DNA of 39,271 nucleotides from Candidatus Krumholzibacteriia bacterium (GTDB lineage Bacteria; Krumholzibacteriota; Krumholzibacteriia; WVZY01; JAKEHA01), in the NCBI GenBank assembly GCA_025923935.1, contig JAICFA010000003.1:1-39271 (forward strand). Reading direction: 5' to 3'. Both the position numbers and the translations under genes were made by a program. The notes under the pieces are model-generated. The model searched no databases and was not told the origin of the DNA. It saw only the letters and a list, made by a program, of their open reading frames with translations. Shown one piece after another: positions 18,678-27,352 of this stretch (positions are counted from its first letter, which is position 1; each line of letters starts with the position of its first letter).

Positions 18678-20029
18678 GCACCTCCGCCATGCGCGACCGC
18701 GCGACGCATTTCGGCGTCGCGCTCTTGCCCGTCCTCCTCTTCGTCGCGCTCCATTTTTTCGGCTACATAAAGTTTGCCCGCCTGGGAGCGATCGCGGTTG
18801 TGGCCCTGGTGGCTGGTGCGGTCGCATTCGTCCGGCCCCGGTGGGGGCTGTGGGGTCTTCTCTTCTATGTGTACTCCGGGGTTGGACTCTTCCTTCCGGT
18901 GAACCTCGCCGCTCCACTGCTCGGTATCGTGGTGGGATCGGTTCTGCTCGAATTGGTGCGGGGGAGTTCGCTTCGCCTGCCCGGCACGTTCTTCTGGGTG
19001 TCGGTCGGCTTGTTCATTCTGGCCGCTTTGAACTCCACGGTGCTTGCGCACGACATGGCTGCCTCGCTCCTCGAGCTGGGAGCGTTTCTCAAGGTGCTCA
19101 TCGTCATCCTGCTCACCGTCCATCTCGTTCGCACGCCGGAGCAACTTCGCACCACCGCCTACGTGGTCTTCGCGGGTGCGGTGTGCACGATCGTCCTGGG
19201 GATGCTCGCTGTCGCGACCGGCTTCGAAAGCGCGGGCGAGAACTTCATCTCCGGCGTGCGCGTGATGCGTTTCACCGGTGCCCATGTCGACCCCAACAAG
19301 GCGGCCGCGTACATGTGCACCGCGGTGCCCCTGGGATTCTTCGCGCTGCGGCACTGCCAGAACCGCATCGCCCGCGTCGTTTTCATTCTGGGGACGATCG
19401 CACTGGTCGTCGCCGTGTTCGCAACCTTCTCCCGCGGTGCGATCGTGTCGATGACGGCGGTGTTGGTGGGGATGGTCATCTACGAAGTGCGCAGCAGGCG
19501 CTCGTTCGCCGTCGCCGCACTAGTTCTCGCCGCCGGAGTTGCACTAGCCCCGCGCTACTACTTTGCCCGTCTCACGGGTCTGTCCTCGGCGTTCGAAAAC
19601 ACGACGCAAGACTGGTCGGTTTACACGCGCATGCTCGCGTTGCGAACGGCGTGGGAGATGTTCTTGGACCATCCGTTGACGGGTGTGGGGTTGGGCAACT
19701 TCCTTACCGGCTCCGCGTCGCAGCTGTTCGTGCGCATCGTCGTCCACAACACCTACGTCGAAATCCTAACGGCGACCGGGATCCTGGGGTTCTTCTGGTT
19801 TTTGGGAATCATCGGGTCGGGCGTTCGTGACGCCATCGCCGGCGCGCGGCAGCGCTGGGCGTCCCAGCCGGCCTGGATGCGCGCGCTGTCCTATTACACC
19901 GCACTCTCCGCGCTCTCCATCGGCCTGAGCGCCGCCTTCTTGAGCATGCCGTTTCGCTACCCGCTCTGGATTCCGGTCGCGATGGGGCTGGTCGTTGGCC
20001 GCCTGTTGAAGACCGAAAAGACCGCCTAA
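18674..20029 (+). CDS. O-antigen ligase/polymerase family membrane protein (second copy)
   Basis: GTG start overlapping upstream stop; HVDPNKAAAYMCTAVPLGF, ATFSRGAIVSMTAVLVGM, MFLDHPLTGVGLGNFLTGSA...VVHNTYVEILTATGILGFFWFLGI. Confidence 0.9.
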   Translation: MSTSAMRDRATHFGVALLPVLLFVALHFFGYIKFARLGAIAVVALVAGAVAFVRPRWGLWGLLFYVYSGVGLFLPVNLAAPLLGIVVGSVLLELVRGSSLRLPGTFFWVSVGLFILAALNSTVLAHDMAASLLELGAFLKVLIVILLTVHLVRTPEQLRTTAYVVFAGAVCTIVLGMLAVATGFESAGENFISGVRVMRFTGAHVDPNKAAAYMCTAVPLGFFALRHCQNRIARVVFILGTIALVVAVFATFSRGAIVSMTAVLVGMVIYEVRSRRSFAVAALVLAAGVALAPRYYFARLTGLSSAFENTTQDWSVYTRMLALRTAWEMFLDHPLTGVGLGNFLTGSASQLFVRIVVHNTYVEILTATGILGFFWFLGIIGSGVRDAIAGARQRWASQPAWMRALSYYTALSALSIGLSAAFLSMPFRYPLWIPVAMGLVVGRLLKTEKTA

Positions 20030-20164
20030 GCCCCCGGTCCGGCAACCCTTGGCGCCCGTTCCGCGGGAACCCGCCCGCCAATTCCTGCGTACAACAAGCC
20101 ACAACGACGCCGCTCGCCTGACGACGTCGAGAGATTGCGAACGCAGACTGGGAGGAAGGACGAT

Positions 20165-21130
20165 ATGAGGACCCACATAGCACGAGTGGGGCTGGCCGTG
20201 GTGGCGGTGGCGGCAGTGGTCGCCCTGAGCGCGGCCGATGCCCCCGCCAAGGATAAGAAAGCAGCCAAGACCCCCAAGGAAGTTACCGAGAAAAAGTCGG
20301 GTTACATCGGAGTTTACATGCAGGAGCTGACGGAAGACGTCCGCCAAGGCCTCGATATGGAGGTCAGCAAGGGTGTCTTGGTCAGCGGCGTCCAGGACGA
20401 CAGCCCGGCGGCTGAAGCCGGCGTGGAAGAGGGCGACGTCGTGATTTCGTTCGGCGGCAAGGACGTGGATTCGCCCGCCGAGCTGCGCGACGCGGTGAGT
20501 GCCTATCAGCCCGGGTCGCAGGCCAAGATGGAGGTCGTGCGCGACGGCAAGACCAAGGCGCTGACGCTCACCATCGGCGAGCGCAACGACAACGAGAACG
20601 AATCGTGGTACTTCAACACGCCCGACGTGCAAATCCACGGAATGGGCGACATGCACCGCGCGTTCAGCATGATCGGCGGACCGCGCCTGGGTATCGATGC
20701 GCACGAGCTCGAGAAGGACGACGACTTGTCGTCGTACTTCGGCGCCAAGGAAGGGGTGCTGGTGCTGGGCGTAGAGGACGAGTCGGTCGCGTCCGCCGCG
20801 GGTGTGAAAGCGGGCGATGTCATTACCAAGATCGGCGACGCCACGGTAACCGACGTCCGCGACCTGCGCGAAGCGGTGCGCGACTTCGACGAGGGCGATG
20901 ACTTCACCATCACGGTGGTGCGCAAGGGCAAGACGCAGTCGCTCAAGGCGACCATGGACGAGCAGGAATTCTCGTTCCACAGCGGCGGCGGGCCCGGCAA
21001 TTTCCAGTGGCACGGCCGCGCGCCGCGCGCACAGATGCGCGTCGACCGCGACCAGCTGCGCCAGGAGATCAACGACCTCAAGCGTGAGATTCGGGAGATG
21101 AAGGAGCAGCTCGAGCGCGAGGACAGCTAG
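20165..21130 (+). CDS. Secreted tandem-PDZ domain protein without a protease domain, with C-terminal coiled coil
   Basis: SD gggaggaagg; signal peptide; SGYIGVYMQELTEDVRQGLDMEVSKGVLVSGVQDDSPAAEAGVEEGDVVISFGGKDV and second unit PRLGIDAHELEKDDDLSSYFGAKEGVLVLGVEDESVASAAGVKAGDVITKIGDATV; no HtrA GNSGG motif. Confidence 0.88.
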   Translation: MRTHIARVGLAVVAVAAVVALSAADAPAKDKKAAKTPKEVTEKKSGYIGVYMQELTEDVRQGLDMEVSKGVLVSGVQDDSPAAEAGVEEGDVVISFGGKDVDSPAELRDAVSAYQPGSQAKMEVVRDGKTKALTLTIGERNDNENESWYFNTPDVQIHGMGDMHRAFSMIGGPRLGIDAHELEKDDDLSSYFGAKEGVLVLGVEDESVASAAGVKAGDVITKIGDATVTDVRDLREAVRDFDEGDDFTITVVRKGKTQSLKATMDEQEFSFHSGGGPGNFQWHGRAPRAQMRVDRDQLRQEINDLKREIREMKEQLEREDS

Positions 21131-21194
21131 CGTCCACGCCGGGCACGTGCGTACACGCGAAACCCAATAGAACGCATTCCCATTCTCCAAAAAG

Positions 21195-21230
21195 ACGGGC
21201 GCTGTCGCTTCGAGCGGCGGCGCCCGTTTT
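21195..21230. terminator. Bidirectional Rho-independent terminator
   Basis: acgggcgc (21195-21202) pairs with gcgcccgt (21220-21227); inner stem cgct-tcg-agcg; T-run on the plus side (gttttattt) and A-run before it (aaaaag) give U-tracts in both directions. Confidence 0.88.
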
Positions 21231-22302
21231 ATTTGTCTAGTAGGCTCTGGTAGAGCGAGCGCAGGACGGCAACCGGCTCGTCGGGGGAGAATCGCTCGCG
21301 GATCGCGCGCGGCCCTTCGTCGCGCGCGCGCGTGCGCAACGCCGAATCCGTAAGCGCGCGCACGATGCCTGCGGCAAGTGAATCGGGAGTTGCGTCGGGC
21401 ACCACGACACCCGTCGATCCATCGGCCACGATGGACGCGACATCGCCGACGGCGCAGGCCACCACCGGAACCCCGCAAGCGAGTGCTTCCAGCACGGCGT
21501 TGGGCAATCCCTCGAAGGTGGAGGGGAGCACGAGGCACGACATGCGCGCGATGTGCGCGGTGGCATCGTCGACAGCGCCGGTAAAGTCGACGGCGTCGCC
21601 GAGGTGGAGGTGCTCGCACAAGGCGCGCAGGTCGTGGTGCAGCGGTCCGTCACCCACGATCTGCAGGCGCGCGCCGGGAACAGCGGTGCGCACCAGAGGG
21701 AACGCGGAAACGGCCAAGTCGAAGCGCTTGATCGCAACCAGCCGCCCGACACACCCCACGATGGGAGGATTTGCCGGTGCGGCAACCTCGTGAGCTTCCG
21801 CGATGTTGCGCACCACGTGCACGCGCGCTCGCGCGACCCCCACACTGTCGATCAGATAGTCTCTGCCGGCCATCGAATTCACGACGACCGCCTCGCTGCG
21901 ACGGTGCATCCATCCCAACACCCGCGCGCGCACACCCGTCAATCGCAAGCGGTCGCTCTGCAGCGACAACACCGCCGGTTTGTGCAGTCGGCGCGCGGAC
22001 ACAAAGGCGTACACGTTCGACGCGTCCAGGAAGCCGTGGACGATGTCCACGCCGTCGGCGGCGAGCGCACGGGTGAGGGCGTGCAAGCGTGCCACGTCGA
22101 AACCAGAACGGCGCTGCAACACGGTCACCGGGATTCCGCGTCCCTTCAGCGCCGATCCGTGCGGGTTCTCGATCGAGGAAAGCACATAGACTCGCACGTC
22201 CACATGCGGACGCAGCGCGCTCGCGAGCATCACCAGCTGTTTCTGGGCGCCGCCGTGACCGAGATCATCGATGACGAAGGCGACAGACGGGGTTCGGACC
22301 AT
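21229..22302 (-). CDS. Family 4-type glycosyltransferase (GT-B)
   Basis: MVRTPSVAFVIDDLGHGGAQKQLVMLASAL, VGCVGRLVAIKRFDLAVSAFPLV, LPSTFEGLPNAVLEALACGVPVVACAVGDVASIV. Confidence 0.94.
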   Translation of the reverse strand: MVRTPSVAFVIDDLGHGGAQKQLVMLASALRPHVDVRVYVLSSIENPHGSALKGRGIPVTVLQRRSGFDVARLHALTRALAADGVDIVHGFLDASNVYAFVSARRLHKPAVLSLQSDRLRLTGVRARVLGWMHRRSEAVVVNSMAGRDYLIDSVGVARARVHVVRNIAEAHEVAAPANPPIVGCVGRLVAIKRFDLAVSAFPLVRTAVPGARLQIVGDGPLHHDLRALCEHLHLGDAVDFTGAVDDATAHIARMSCLVLPSTFEGLPNAVLEALACGVPVVACAVGDVASIVADGSTGVVVPDATPDSLAAGIVRALTDSALRTRARDEGPRAIRERFSPDEPVAVLRSLYQSLLDK

Positions 22303-22350
22303 GGGCGGGATTCTAGGGGAACGCGGCGAGAGTCGGCCACATCTCTTCTG

Positions 22351-22379
22351 TTGGGGCAAATTCGCCGGCGTGGTAGAGT
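22351..22379 (+). promoter_or_regulatory. Putative promoter upstream of the TuaH-like glycosyltransferase
   Basis: TTGGGG (22351-22356), 17-nt spacer, TAGAGT (22374-22379). Confidence 0.4.
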
Positions 22380-22401
22380 GCGCGCAACGCGCGTTGCGCG
22401 C
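22380..22401. repeat. 22-bp perfect palindrome gcgcgcaacgcgcgttgcgcgc
   Basis: Equal to its own reverse complement; directly after the predicted -10 box and 17 bp before the ATG at 22419. Confidence 0.93.
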
Positions 22402-22418
22402 CTTGCTCACGAACACGC

Positions 22419-23582
22419 ATGAACGTGGTTTGGTTTGCCGAGATTAAGTGGGATTACTTGCGCACGCGCAAGCAGCACCTCGTGCTGCGGCGGCCGCAGG
22501 GAGTCGAGGTCGTCTTTTTCGAGCCGTATGTGCGCGGGCGTGCGAACCGCCATGACTTGCGCTCCGTCGACGGCATCCATGCCGCCACCATTCCCCTGGT
22601 CAAATCGATTCCTGGGCGCGGACCGCTGCGCGCCCTCCTCGACGTGGGGAGTATTCGCAACGCGATCGATGCGCGCGCACTCGGGCGTGCGCGCCGGCTG
22701 CTGGCGCTTGCGAACGTCGATCCCAAGGCCAGCACCTTCGTCGTCTCCAACATCTACGCGCTGCACGTGGCGCAATCGCTGGCGCCGCGCCGACTGGTGT
22801 ACGACTGCAACGACGCGCACAGCGATTTTCCCGGTGCGCCGGCGTGGGCGCGCGCGTATCGCGACGGCCTGTTTCGCGCGGCCGATGCGGTGGTGGTGAG
22901 TGCGGAGCGCTTGCGCGCGGATGCGGTGGCGGCGCGCGCATCCGACGCTGGCGTGCACGTCGTCGGTAACGGCGTCGATTTTGCGGCGTTTCGCAGTGCC
23001 GCCGCCAAACCGGACCATCACGCCGCGGGCGATGCGGTCCGCATCGGCTACTTGGGTGCCATCGCGCCCTGGTTCGACTTCGCGCTCATCGCGGCACTCG
23101 CGCGCGCGCGGCCGCTGTGGTCGTTCGAGCTGGTGGGGCCGGTGATGGGTGGGGTGGACATGGACCTGGCCGCGTTGCTGACCCTCAAGAACGTTCGCCA
23201 CCGTCCGGCCGTGCCGCACGAGCGCGTGCCCGACGTTCTCCTCGATTTCACCGTGGGATTGATTCCGTTTCGCAAGAGCGAGCTCACCGCGGCCGTCAAT
23301 CCCAACAAGCTGTACGAGTATCTCGCCGTCGGTGTGCCCACCGTGGCCACCGCATTCTCGCCGGAAGTCGCGCGCTACGCGCGCTCAGAAAACGGAGCCC
23401 CGGCGGTGGTGGCGATCGCGGACGACGCCAACGCCATGGCCAAGGCGTGCGAGGTTTTTGTGGCCGCGCGGCGCGACCCGGGTGCGCGCGCGCAATTGGA
23501 AGGTGCCGCGGTGGCGGTGGCCGCCGCGCACGACTGGAGTACCATCGCGCGCGAGTTCTGGCGCGTCGTTCAAACCGACTAG
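22419..23582 (+). CDS. GT-B glycosyltransferase (TuaH-like)
   Basis: MNVVWFAEIKWDYLRTRKQHLVL, LVYDCNDAHSDFPG, VGNGVDFAAFR, IPFRKSELTAAVNPNKLYEYLAVGVPTVAT. Confidence 0.87.
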   Translation: MNVVWFAEIKWDYLRTRKQHLVLRRPQGVEVVFFEPYVRGRANRHDLRSVDGIHAATIPLVKSIPGRGPLRALLDVGSIRNAIDARALGRARRLLALANVDPKASTFVVSNIYALHVAQSLAPRRLVYDCNDAHSDFPGAPAWARAYRDGLFRAADAVVVSAERLRADAVAARASDAGVHVVGNGVDFAAFRSAAAKPDHHAAGDAVRIGYLGAIAPWFDFALIAALARARPLWSFELVGPVMGGVDMDLAALLTLKNVRHRPAVPHERVPDVLLDFTVGLIPFRKSELTAAVNPNKLYEYLAVGVPTVATAFSPEVARYARSENGAPAVVAIADDANAMAKACEVFVAARRDPGARAQLEGAAVAVAAAHDWSTIAREFWRVVQTD

Positions 23583-23592
23583 GAGGTCTGCC

Positions 23593-24267
23593 ATGAACGC
23601 TTTGAAGCGCTTGGTCTGGATATTCACCTCGCCCCAGCGCGTGTTCGACGACATTCGCGACGGACGGGTGAGCTGGGTACAGCCTTGGCTCGTCGGTTCG
23701 GTCTTCTACGCCATCATCACCTGGTTTGCCATGCCCATTCAGACCGCGGTCCTGCAAGCGAGCACCGAGATGACGAGCGAGCAGATCGACCAGCAGGTCG
23801 CGATGATCCAGAAGTTCGGCTTCGTCTGGGTGCTGCTCGCACCGGTGGGTATGTTCGTCATCACCTTCATTGTGGCCGGTATTTCGTATGTGACGGTGGC
23901 GATGGCGTCGCGCGCCGCCAGCTTCAAGAAATACCTCACCCTCTCCTTCTTCACCGGCATCGTGGGGATGATGGGGCAGCTCATCACCTGCATTATCGTG
24001 CGCATGCGCGGGCTGGATAACATCGAGGGGCCGGAAGACGCCCGCATCGGCCTGAGCCTGCGCGCGCTCGCACCCGACAGTGCCGTGGCCCGCGGCATCT
24101 TGGGGAGCTTCGAGTTCTTTGCGATATGGAGCTTGGTATTGGTAGTGATGGGTCTCCAGCGAATCTTCGGCATGACGCGCGGCCAGGCGATCGTCACGGC
24201 GGTGGTGTTGTGGATCCTGTACGCGATTGCGACGGTGGTGGGGGAGATGACCGGTGCGATGGGGTAG
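23593..24267 (+). CDS. YIP1-family membrane protein
   Basis: MNALKRLVWIFTSPQRVFDDIRDGRVSWVQPWLVGSVFYAIITWF plus several TM helices; SD aggaggt. Confidence 0.8.
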   Translation: MNALKRLVWIFTSPQRVFDDIRDGRVSWVQPWLVGSVFYAIITWFAMPIQTAVLQASTEMTSEQIDQQVAMIQKFGFVWVLLAPVGMFVITFIVAGISYVTVAMASRAASFKKYLTLSFFTGIVGMMGQLITCIIVRMRGLDNIEGPEDARIGLSLRALAPDSAVARGILGSFEFFAIWSLVLVVMGLQRIFGMTRGQAIVTAVVLWILYAIATVVGEMTGAMG

Positions 24268-24280
24268 GAGCTGTGGAGGT

Positions 24281-24310
24281 TTGACAGAGCGCATTCACGG
24301 GTGATAGAAT
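24281..24310 (+). promoter_or_regulatory. Near-consensus sigma70-type promoter upstream of the EF-G-like gene
   Basis: TTGACA (24281-24286), 18-nt spacer, TAGAAT (24305-24310); about 65-nt leader with SD aggaggagg. Confidence 0.65.
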
Positions 24311-24381
24311 GCCCAACCCAAAGCCTACATTAAGGTTGCAGCCGTTCTCTCGAGAGGAATCGGAATAGGAGGAGGCTCATC

Positions 24382-26457
24382 GTGAAGCAGTTTCCGGCGT
24401 CCCAGATTCGCAACGTCGCAGTGGTCGGACACCAGGCGTGCGGCAAGACCACGCTGTCCGAGTCCTTGCTGTACACCGCGGGCGCGATTCCGCGTCTGGG
24501 CCGCGTCGAAGACAAGAACACCACGATGGATTACGACTCCGAGGAGACCGCGCGGGGCATTTCCATCCATTCCGGCGTGGCGCAGTTGGAGCACGCCGGC
24601 ACCAAGATCAATATCGTCGACACGCCCGGCTACGAAGACTTTGTCGGCGACGTGCTGCTCGGGCTCGATGTGGTCGAAGGCGTGGTCGTAGCACTGCGCG
24701 CCGACGCCGGCGTGGAAGTCGGCACCGACCGGGCGTGGAACTTCATTCGCGATCGCGAGCTTCCCGCCATCTTCGTCGTCAGCCGCATGGACAAAGAGCA
24801 CGCCAATTTCGAAAACGCGCTTTCGCAGCTGCACGAGCACTTCGGCGGCGGTGTGCATGCGCTCCAGATACCCATCGGCAGCGGCGACAAGTTCCGCGGC
24901 GTGGTCGATCTGGTCGATATGAAGGCCTACGAGCTCGAGAAAGACGGCAAGGGAGCCGCCAAGCCCATCGACATTCCCGCCGACTTGAAAGACAAGGTCA
25001 ACGCGGCGCGGCGCGAGCTGATGGAAGCCGCCGCCGAATCCGACGAGTCGTTAATGGAGAAGTATTTGGAGACCGAGTCCCTCACCGAAGAGGAGTTTCG
25101 TACTGGCCTCGCGGCCGGTGTGAAAGGGGCGCAGGTTTTTCCCGTGTTGGTCGCCTCGCCCGCGCACAACATGGGTGCGTCGTTGATCCTCGACGCCATC
25201 GTGAAGTACATGCCGGGCGCCGACACCGGCAAGACCGTCACCACCGACGGCAAGGAGATCAAGATCGAGGCGGGAGGCGCCCCACTCGCGTACGTGTTCA
25301 AGAATATCTCCGATCCGCACGTCGGCGACATGCTGGTCGTGCGCGTGTACCACGGCACCCTGACCCCCGGCAGCGACGTGCACAACACCTCACGCAGCAC
25401 GGCCGAGCGGCTGGGCGGTCTGTTCGTGCTGGAGGGAAAGAACCGGCAGGATGCCGACAAGCTCCAGGCGGGCGACATCGGCGCACTCGTGAAGCTCAAA
25501 GTGACGAAGGTGCGCGACACGCTGGGTGCCAAGTCGAACGGCACCGTCATCAAACCCACCACACTTCCCAAGCCGTCCATCAACTCCGCCATCCTGCCGG
25601 TGGCCAAGGGTGACGACGAAAAGATGGGAACGGGCCTGCATCGCATCATGGACGAAGACCCGACCTTCGAGGTGACGCCCAGCGCGGAGACGCACCAGAC
25701 ATTGATCGCAGGCCAGGGCGAATTGCACCTGGAGATCATCGTCCATCGCCTGAAGGAGCGCTTCGGTGTGAGTGTGGCACTCGAGAAGCCGCGCATTCCG
25801 TATCGCGAGACCATTCGCCGCGCGGCCGAAGCACAGGGACGCCACAAGAAGCAGACCGGCGGCCGCGGACAATTCGGCGACGTGTGGCTCAAGATCGAGC
25901 CCCTTACGCGCGGCAAGCAGTTCGAGTTCGTGGACGGTGTGGTGGGTGGCGTCGTGCCGGGCAAATTCATTCCGGCGGTGGAAAAGGGCGTCGTAGCGAC
26001 GATGGAAATGGGTGTCATCGCCGGCTACCCGATGGTCGACGTCAAGGCGACCATCTTCGACGGCAGCTATCACACCGTCGATTCGTCCGAGCAAGCGTTC
26101 AAGACGGCCGGCTCACTCGCGTTCAAGGCCGCGGTCGAAAAGGCCAACCCCGTGCTGCTAGAGCCCATCGTCAATTTGCAAGTGAAAGTGCCCGACGAAT
26201 ACATGGGCGACGTCATGGGCGACCTGAGCGGCCGTCGCGGAAAAATCTCGGGTACGGAGAACCAGGGACGCTTCGCCGTGATCAATGCGCAAGTGCCCAT
26301 GGCCGAGCTCTACAAATACTCGACCCATCTGCGCTCCATGACGCAGGGACGGGGCTCGCACTCCCGCGAATTCTCTCACTATGAAGAAGTGCCGCGCGAA
26401 ATCGCGGAGAAGATCATCGCCGATCACAAGGCGCACGTGGCGGCGGAACACAAGTAG
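24382..26457 (+). CDS. Elongation factor G-like GTPase (FusA2/EF-G-2-type paralog)
   Basis: GTG start; GHQACGKTTLSESLLY, ARGISI, DTPGYEDFVGDV, VVSRMDKEHANF; full EF-G domain architecture with HKKQTGGRGQFGDVWLKIEP. Confidence 0.93.
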   Translation: MKQFPASQIRNVAVVGHQACGKTTLSESLLYTAGAIPRLGRVEDKNTTMDYDSEETARGISIHSGVAQLEHAGTKINIVDTPGYEDFVGDVLLGLDVVEGVVVALRADAGVEVGTDRAWNFIRDRELPAIFVVSRMDKEHANFENALSQLHEHFGGGVHALQIPIGSGDKFRGVVDLVDMKAYELEKDGKGAAKPIDIPADLKDKVNAARRELMEAAAESDESLMEKYLETESLTEEEFRTGLAAGVKGAQVFPVLVASPAHNMGASLILDAIVKYMPGADTGKTVTTDGKEIKIEAGGAPLAYVFKNISDPHVGDMLVVRVYHGTLTPGSDVHNTSRSTAERLGGLFVLEGKNRQDADKLQAGDIGALVKLKVTKVRDTLGAKSNGTVIKPTTLPKPSINSAILPVAKGDDEKMGTGLHRIMDEDPTFEVTPSAETHQTLIAGQGELHLEIIVHRLKERFGVSVALEKPRIPYRETIRRAAEAQGRHKKQTGGRGQFGDVWLKIEPLTRGKQFEFVDGVVGGVVPGKFIPAVEKGVVATMEMGVIAGYPMVDVKATIFDGSYHTVDSSEQAFKTAGSLAFKAAVEKANPVLLEPIVNLQVKVPDEYMGDVMGDLSGRRGKISGTENQGRFAVINAQVPMAELYKYSTHLRSMTQGRGSHSREFSHYEEVPREIAEKIIADHKAHVAAEHK

Positions 26458-26458
26458 G

Positions 26459-26561
26459 CGTCGCGGGTCCTGTCGCTCAGCAGCCCACTGCGCTCGGTCC
26501 ACCGCGACTACGCGCTAGTAGTCCCTCGCTTGTGGGCGCCCGCTGAGCGCCACCCGCGACG
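26459..26561. repeat. Nested imperfect palindrome of about 103 bp, putative structured RNA or palindromic element
   Basis: Helices: 26459-26468/26552-26561 (10 bp), 26474-26481/26542-26549 (8 bp), 26483-26488/26532-26537 (6 bp), 26507-26511/26518-26522 (5 bp). Confidence 0.85.
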
Positions 26562-26579
26562 GAAAATCAGGAGTCATGC

Positions 26580-27323
26580 ATGGCCGGCCATTCCAAGTGG
26601 AAACAAATAAAACACAAGAAGGCGAAGACCGACGCCCAACGGAGCAAGGTCTACACCAAGGTGATCCGCGAAATCACCATCGCGGCGCGCAGCGGCGGGA
26701 GCGATCCCGCGGCTAATCCGCGCCTGCGACTCGCCATCCAGACCGCCAAAGAAAACAACATGCCCAACGACACCATCGTGCGTGCCGCCAAGAAGGGCGC
26801 GGGCGAGTTGGAAGGGCAGGCGCTGGAGGAGTTCGCCTACGAAGGGTACGGGCCGGCCGGTGTCGCACTCATCATCGACGTCGTCACCGACAACCGCACC
26901 CGCACCGTGGGCGAAGTTCGCCACGCGCTCACCAAGCACAACGGTAACTTGGGCGAGACCGGCTCTGTGTCGTGGAATTTCCAGACGCGCGGCGTGATTA
27001 CCATCGACAAAAAGCACACCGACGAGGACACTCTCATGGCGGCGGCACTGGACGCGGGGGCCACCGACGTCAGCGACGAAGGCGACGTGTTCGAGGTCTA
27101 CACCGAACCGACCGATGTGTCCGCGGTGGCGGAAGCGTTGTCCAAGCTCAAGCTGCCCGCGGACTCGATCGAGATCTTGAAAGTGCCCAAGACCCTCGTC
27201 AAGCTGGCCGGTGACGACGCGCGCAAAGTGTTGACGTTGGTGGAAGCGCTGGAAGACCTCGACGACGTCCAGAAGGTCAGCGCAAACTTCGACATACCGG
27301 ACGAAGTCTTTCAGCAGGGCTAA
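26580..27323 (+). CDS. yebC: YebC/PmpR-family (TACO1) translation/regulatory protein
   Basis: MAGHSKWKQIKHKKAKTDAQRSKVYTKVIREITIAAR. Confidence 0.98.
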   Translation: MAGHSKWKQIKHKKAKTDAQRSKVYTKVIREITIAARSGGSDPAANPRLRLAIQTAKENNMPNDTIVRAAKKGAGELEGQALEEFAYEGYGPAGVALIIDVVTDNRTRTVGEVRHALTKHNGNLGETGSVSWNFQTRGVITIDKKHTDEDTLMAAALDAGATDVSDEGDVFEVYTEPTDVSAVAEALSKLKLPADSIEILKVPKTLVKLAGDDARKVLTLVEALEDLDDVQKVSANFDIPDEVFQQG

Positions 27324-27352
27324 GGGGCGCGCTCCGGGCGCGCCGGAGGGCG

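Noticed and set aside
20718-20736. gacgacgac-tt-gtcgtcgt inverted repeat in the PDZ gene
   Set aside because: Coding for DDDLSSY; a codon-repeat artefact in GC-rich sequence.
19766-21619. 617-aa minus-strand ORF spanning the O-antigen ligase end, the PDZ gene and the terminator
   Set aside because: Crosses a clear terminator and two well-supported genes; shadow ORF.
24340-24357. ctctcgagag palindrome in the EF-G-like leader as an operator or riboswitch
   Set aside because: Only 10 bp, no additional conserved structure visible; too weak to call.
26459-26561. Simple Rho-independent terminator for the EF-G-like gene
   Set aside because: The structure is long and interrupted, and the sequence after it (ggaaaatcagg) has no U-tract.
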